A DNA stretch of 46,638 nt. Origin: Arachnopeziza araneosa. Lineage: Eukaryota > Ascomycota > Leotiomycetes > Helotiales > Arachnopezizaceae. Made by a program: the position numbers and the translations under genes. Below, one piece after another: positions 43,968 to 46,638 of this stretch; position 1 is the first letter of the stretch; every line of letters starts with the position of its first letter. A model generated the notes under the pieces. That model did no database searches and was not told the DNA's origin. It was given only the letters and a program-made list of their open reading frames with translations. The DNA lies in the NCBI GenBank assembly GCA_003988855.1, contig QYAI01000181.1, forward strand, positions 1 through 46,638. Reading direction: 5' to 3'.

Positions 43968-45885
43968 ATGAAGCTCCTCACACCCACCGTCCTTCTCGGT
44001 GCGGCCTCTGCGGCCATGACGCATCAACAGCAAATCTTAAAAGACACTTTTGAGAAGCAGACTCCGCTGAAAGAAACTGCAAAACCTGTCTCGGGTGCAT
44101 GGTCCAAGACTCTACATCATTTGACAGACTCATTGAAAGATATACCGGCTGAGGCAAAGGCTATCTGGGATGAAGTCTCGATGATGTTCCCAGAAGCTAT
44201 GGACAAAGCGGCTCTATTCTCGGCACCAAAGCCACATATACGCAAGCCTGATAGCGCATGGGACTATATTGTTAAGGGCGCAGATATCCAGAGTGTTTGG
44301 GTTGAGAACTCCAAGGGCGAGAAAGAGCGCGAGATTGATGGAAAGCTCGAACAGTACAGTCTCAGAGCTAAAAAGGTTGATCCCTCAAAGCTAGGTGTGG
44401 ATTCGGTCAAACAATATAGTGGCTATCTTGATGATGATGAGAATGATAAGCACCTCTTCTACTGGTTCTTCGAGTCACGAAACGATCCCAAAAACGACCC
44501 AGTCATTCTATGGCTTAATGGTGGACCAGGCTGCTCATCACTTACTGGTCTATTCCTCGAACTTGGTCCTTCTTCCATTGATAAGAATTTGAAGCTCGTC
44601 AACAACCCCTATTCTTGGAACGCAAACGCATCAGTTATTTTCCTCGACCAGCCTGTCAATGTCGGATACTCCTACAGTGGCGGCTCTGTTAGCAACACTA
44701 TCGCAGCTGGAAAGGATGTTTACGCGCTCCTCACACTATTCTTCAAGCAATTCCCAGAATATGCCGGGCAGGACTTCCATATTGCTGGTGAATCCTATGC
44801 TGGTCACTACATTCCCGTGTTTACCTCTGAGATTCTTGCACACAAGAAGCGCAATATCAATCTAAAGTCAATCTTAATCGGCAATGGCCTCACTGATGGT
44901 CTCACTCAATACGAGCACTACCGTCCGGTAATATTTACTTTCATACTAAACTATTATCTTTTCCCCATCAGAGCTCCAGAGCGAAACAATTATATCAAGA
45001 GCTGCATCCCGTATATCTTCCATGTATTGGCCCATCAACACATCCTGAACTCTGAAGCTCTTTAATGGTGGATAGCTATTTACAGTGCTAACTTGATTAT
45101 AGATGGCATGTGGAGAAGGTGGATATCCTGCTGTTTTAGATGCTGAAGAGTGTCAAGCGATGGATAACGCTCTTCCTCGTTGCCAGAGCTTGATTCAGAA
45201 CTGTTACGACAGCGAGAGTGTTTGGTCTTGTGTCCCAGCCAGTATCTATTGCAACAATGCTTTAATCGGGCCTTATCAACGCACTGGCCAGGTAAGGCGT
45301 ATACATATATCCTTAATTTTCCCTGTTGACGTGTATTACAGAATGTTTATGATATTCGTGGTCCCTGCGAAGACTCTGGAAATCTATGTTATCCAGCTCT
45401 AGGTTGGATCAGCGAGTATTTAAACAAGAAAGAAGTCCTGAAAGAGCTTGGTGCGGAGGTTAGCAGTTACGATAGCTGTAACTTTGATATCAACCGAAAC
45501 TTCCTGTTCCAGGGGGATTGGATGCAGCCTTTCCACCGTTTGGTCCCTGGCATCCTGGAGCAAATTCCAGTGTTGATCTACGCTGGAGATGCCGATTTTA
45601 TCTGCAACTGGCTCGGGAATCAAGCTTGGACAAATGCTCTTGAATGGCCTGGACAAAAAAGCTTCAACGCGGCAGCGATCAAAGACATCACACTTGACAA
45701 AGAAAAGTATGGAAAGATCAAGACCAGCGGAAACTTTACATTGTAAGCCAATCCCGTCCGCACCGCATATCTTTCTAACTTAAACAAGCCTGCAAATCTT
45801 TGGGGCTGGCCATATGGTTCCGATGGATCAACCTGCACCCTCTTTGGATTTCTTGAATCGCTGGGTTCAAGGAGAATGGTTTTAG
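43968..45885 (+). CDS. Vacuolar carboxypeptidase Y (serine carboxypeptidase S10)
   Basis: Carboxypeptidase Y is a vacuolar serine exopeptidase made as a secretory precursor. Four exons (43968-44927, 45103-45291, 45342-45742, 45789-45885) give 548 residues. The N-terminus MKLLTPTVLLGAASAAMT is a signal peptide; a propeptide of about 110 residues precedes the mature part, which starts near KVDPSKLGVDSVKQYSGYLD. Active-site parts are WLNGGPGCSS (oxyanion hole), GESYAG with nucleophile Ser276, AGDADFICNW with the catalytic Asp, and GAGHMVPMDQP with His525. Cys-rich segments MACGEGGYPAVL and CVPASIYCNN match the family's disulfide region. The start at 43968 is the only ATG that gives the signal peptide; the frame is open farther 5' without ATG. 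Known mould orthologues are called cpyA or CPY. Confidence 0.97.
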
Positions 45886-46228
45886 GTACTATTTTCGGCT
45901 GTGGACAAAAAAACAGACCGAAAGGCAATTTGTAAAAATGGTTGAAGCAAGTATAGGTAATAGATAAGGAACGCACAGCGCCAAGCGTTTATATTTTCTG
46001 TTTCGGTACATAAGAATGATCTTTTAAATTATTATAACTAATTGCTATAACCCTGCTTTTCAGTGACTGTTCTCTTACATTTGAAACTACTCTCAAAATT
46101 CTTGTGGTAAATACAGGTCACGTGACAGAATTTCAGATGGGAATCTTTAGAGCTTCTATAGGAAGTTTCATTTCCTGACCACAAATAGTTTACTTGCGCG
46201 ACGACACAGAGGCACTAAACACTGAGTA
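45886..46228. other. CPY 3' region up to transposon edge
   Basis: 343 bp without ORF, AT-rich in its first half. A palindromic GTCACGTGAC lies near 46117-46126. Confidence 0.5.
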
Positions 46229-46638
46229 ACGTACTTGACCAGTTCGTGACTCAGACCAGTTCGCGACCCAGAATCCCTGCCACCACCCCTCATTCTCTGA
46301 TTCTAGTACTAATTGCTCAACAACAATAGCTCCAAATGGCTCAAACTAAAGGCCGAATTGTTCTAGCCCTTCAAGCCTATCAAACAGGCTAATTTAGAAG
46401 TTTAAGAGCTACCGCACGCGCGTGCGACGTTCCTCAATCGACTCTAGCTCGAAGAAATCGAGGGATACCCTGCCAAGCTGATTTTACCTCTCCAAACCGA
46501 AAACTTACTCAGACGGAAGAAGACGCGCTCGTTNAGTNGATATTATCTATAGATACACGTGGTGTACCTCCTACGCAAGCTCTTGTTCAGCAAATGGCTG
46601 AATTACTTCTTGCAAAACGCGTTCAAGGTCTTGCTGCT
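46229..46638 (+). mobile_element. Pogo/Fot1-like DNA transposon, 5' part (cut by window end)
   Basis: A TA dinucleotide at 46227-46228 is followed by ACGTACTTGACC and then two tandem 17-bp units (GACCAGTTCGTGACTCA and GACCAGTTCGCGACCCA, about 46237-46270), which resemble the terminal and subterminal repeats of fungal pogo-type elements. The transposase begins about 100 bp farther on. The exact left end is inferred, because the right end is outside the window. Confidence 0.65.
46336..46638 (+). pseudogene. Pogo-type transposase, N-terminal part, with in-frame stop
   Basis: The frame starts MAQTKGRIVLALQAYQTG and meets a TAA at residue 19, then continues FRSLRATARACDVPQSTLARR, a pipsqueak-type helix-turn-helix. 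Next is RKLTQTEEDALV and a CENP-B-type helix-turn-helix start with DTRGVPPTQALVQQMAELL, running off the window. The TAA is one C-to-T change from CAA (Gln), as RIP would give. Two N bases at 46534 and 46538 leave one or two codons uncertain. The catalytic DDE domain is not in the window. Confidence 0.85.

Overview
The window is nuclear DNA of a filamentous ascomycete (Pezizomycotina). The evidence is small introns (mostly 44-215 nt) with GTAAGT-like donors and CTGAC/CTAAC branch sites. The genes also read as typical mould orthologues: a FlbD-type Myb regulator, vacuolar carboxypeptidase Y and fungal-only conserved proteins. AT-rich repeat remnants carry transition-type decay that looks like repeat-induced point mutation (RIP). 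A Leotiomycete-like origin is my impression only, from the general look of the proteins. I rebuilt gene models by hand; every spliced model given here keeps an open frame and its exon total is divisible by three.

Layout. 1-2040 is an AT-rich repeat graveyard holding a GC-richer LTR-like relic. 2401-5021 encodes SEC23 (COPII coat). A RIP-decayed Tc1/mariner element with intact 75-bp inverted ends (5187-6534) lies between SEC23 and RPL12 (6869-7623). 8557-13299 encodes a 1528-residue O-GlcNAc-transferase-like protein (TPR plus GT41). A 6.3-kb stretch without a recognisable gene, full of microsatellites, leads into a FlbD-like R2R3 Myb regulator (19586-20551). Then come a SANT/Myb-like protein with 12-residue tandem repeats (minus strand), ureidoglycolate lyase, an NCBP3-like cap-binding-related protein and two conserved fungal proteins of unknown function (27453-29341 plus, 29753-31060 minus). 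After a second gene-poor stretch (31061-34725) there is a coiled-coil protein with a Cys/His cluster (34726-36278) and a large F-box protein (37166-39697). A translation cluster follows: RPL17 (minus) and RPS18 (plus) diverge from a 215-bp promoter, and SDO1 (minus) converges on RPS18. Carboxypeptidase Y (43968-45885) is the last host gene. The window ends inside a pogo/Fot1-like transposon that carries an in-frame stop and two ambiguous bases.

The genes are mostly unrelated housekeeping and regulatory functions, as is usual for a fungal gene island bounded by repeats. I found no secondary-metabolite cluster, CRISPR array, confident tRNA or rRNA, or anti-viral system, and nothing that I can honestly call a new biological system. 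The most interesting leads are the large fungal GT41 enzyme with an overlapping uORF, the repeat-bearing SANT protein, the ELFP-motif NCBP3-like protein, the Cys/His coiled-coil protein, a probable GC-AG intron in the F-box gene, and the long repeat-rich leader of the Myb gene.
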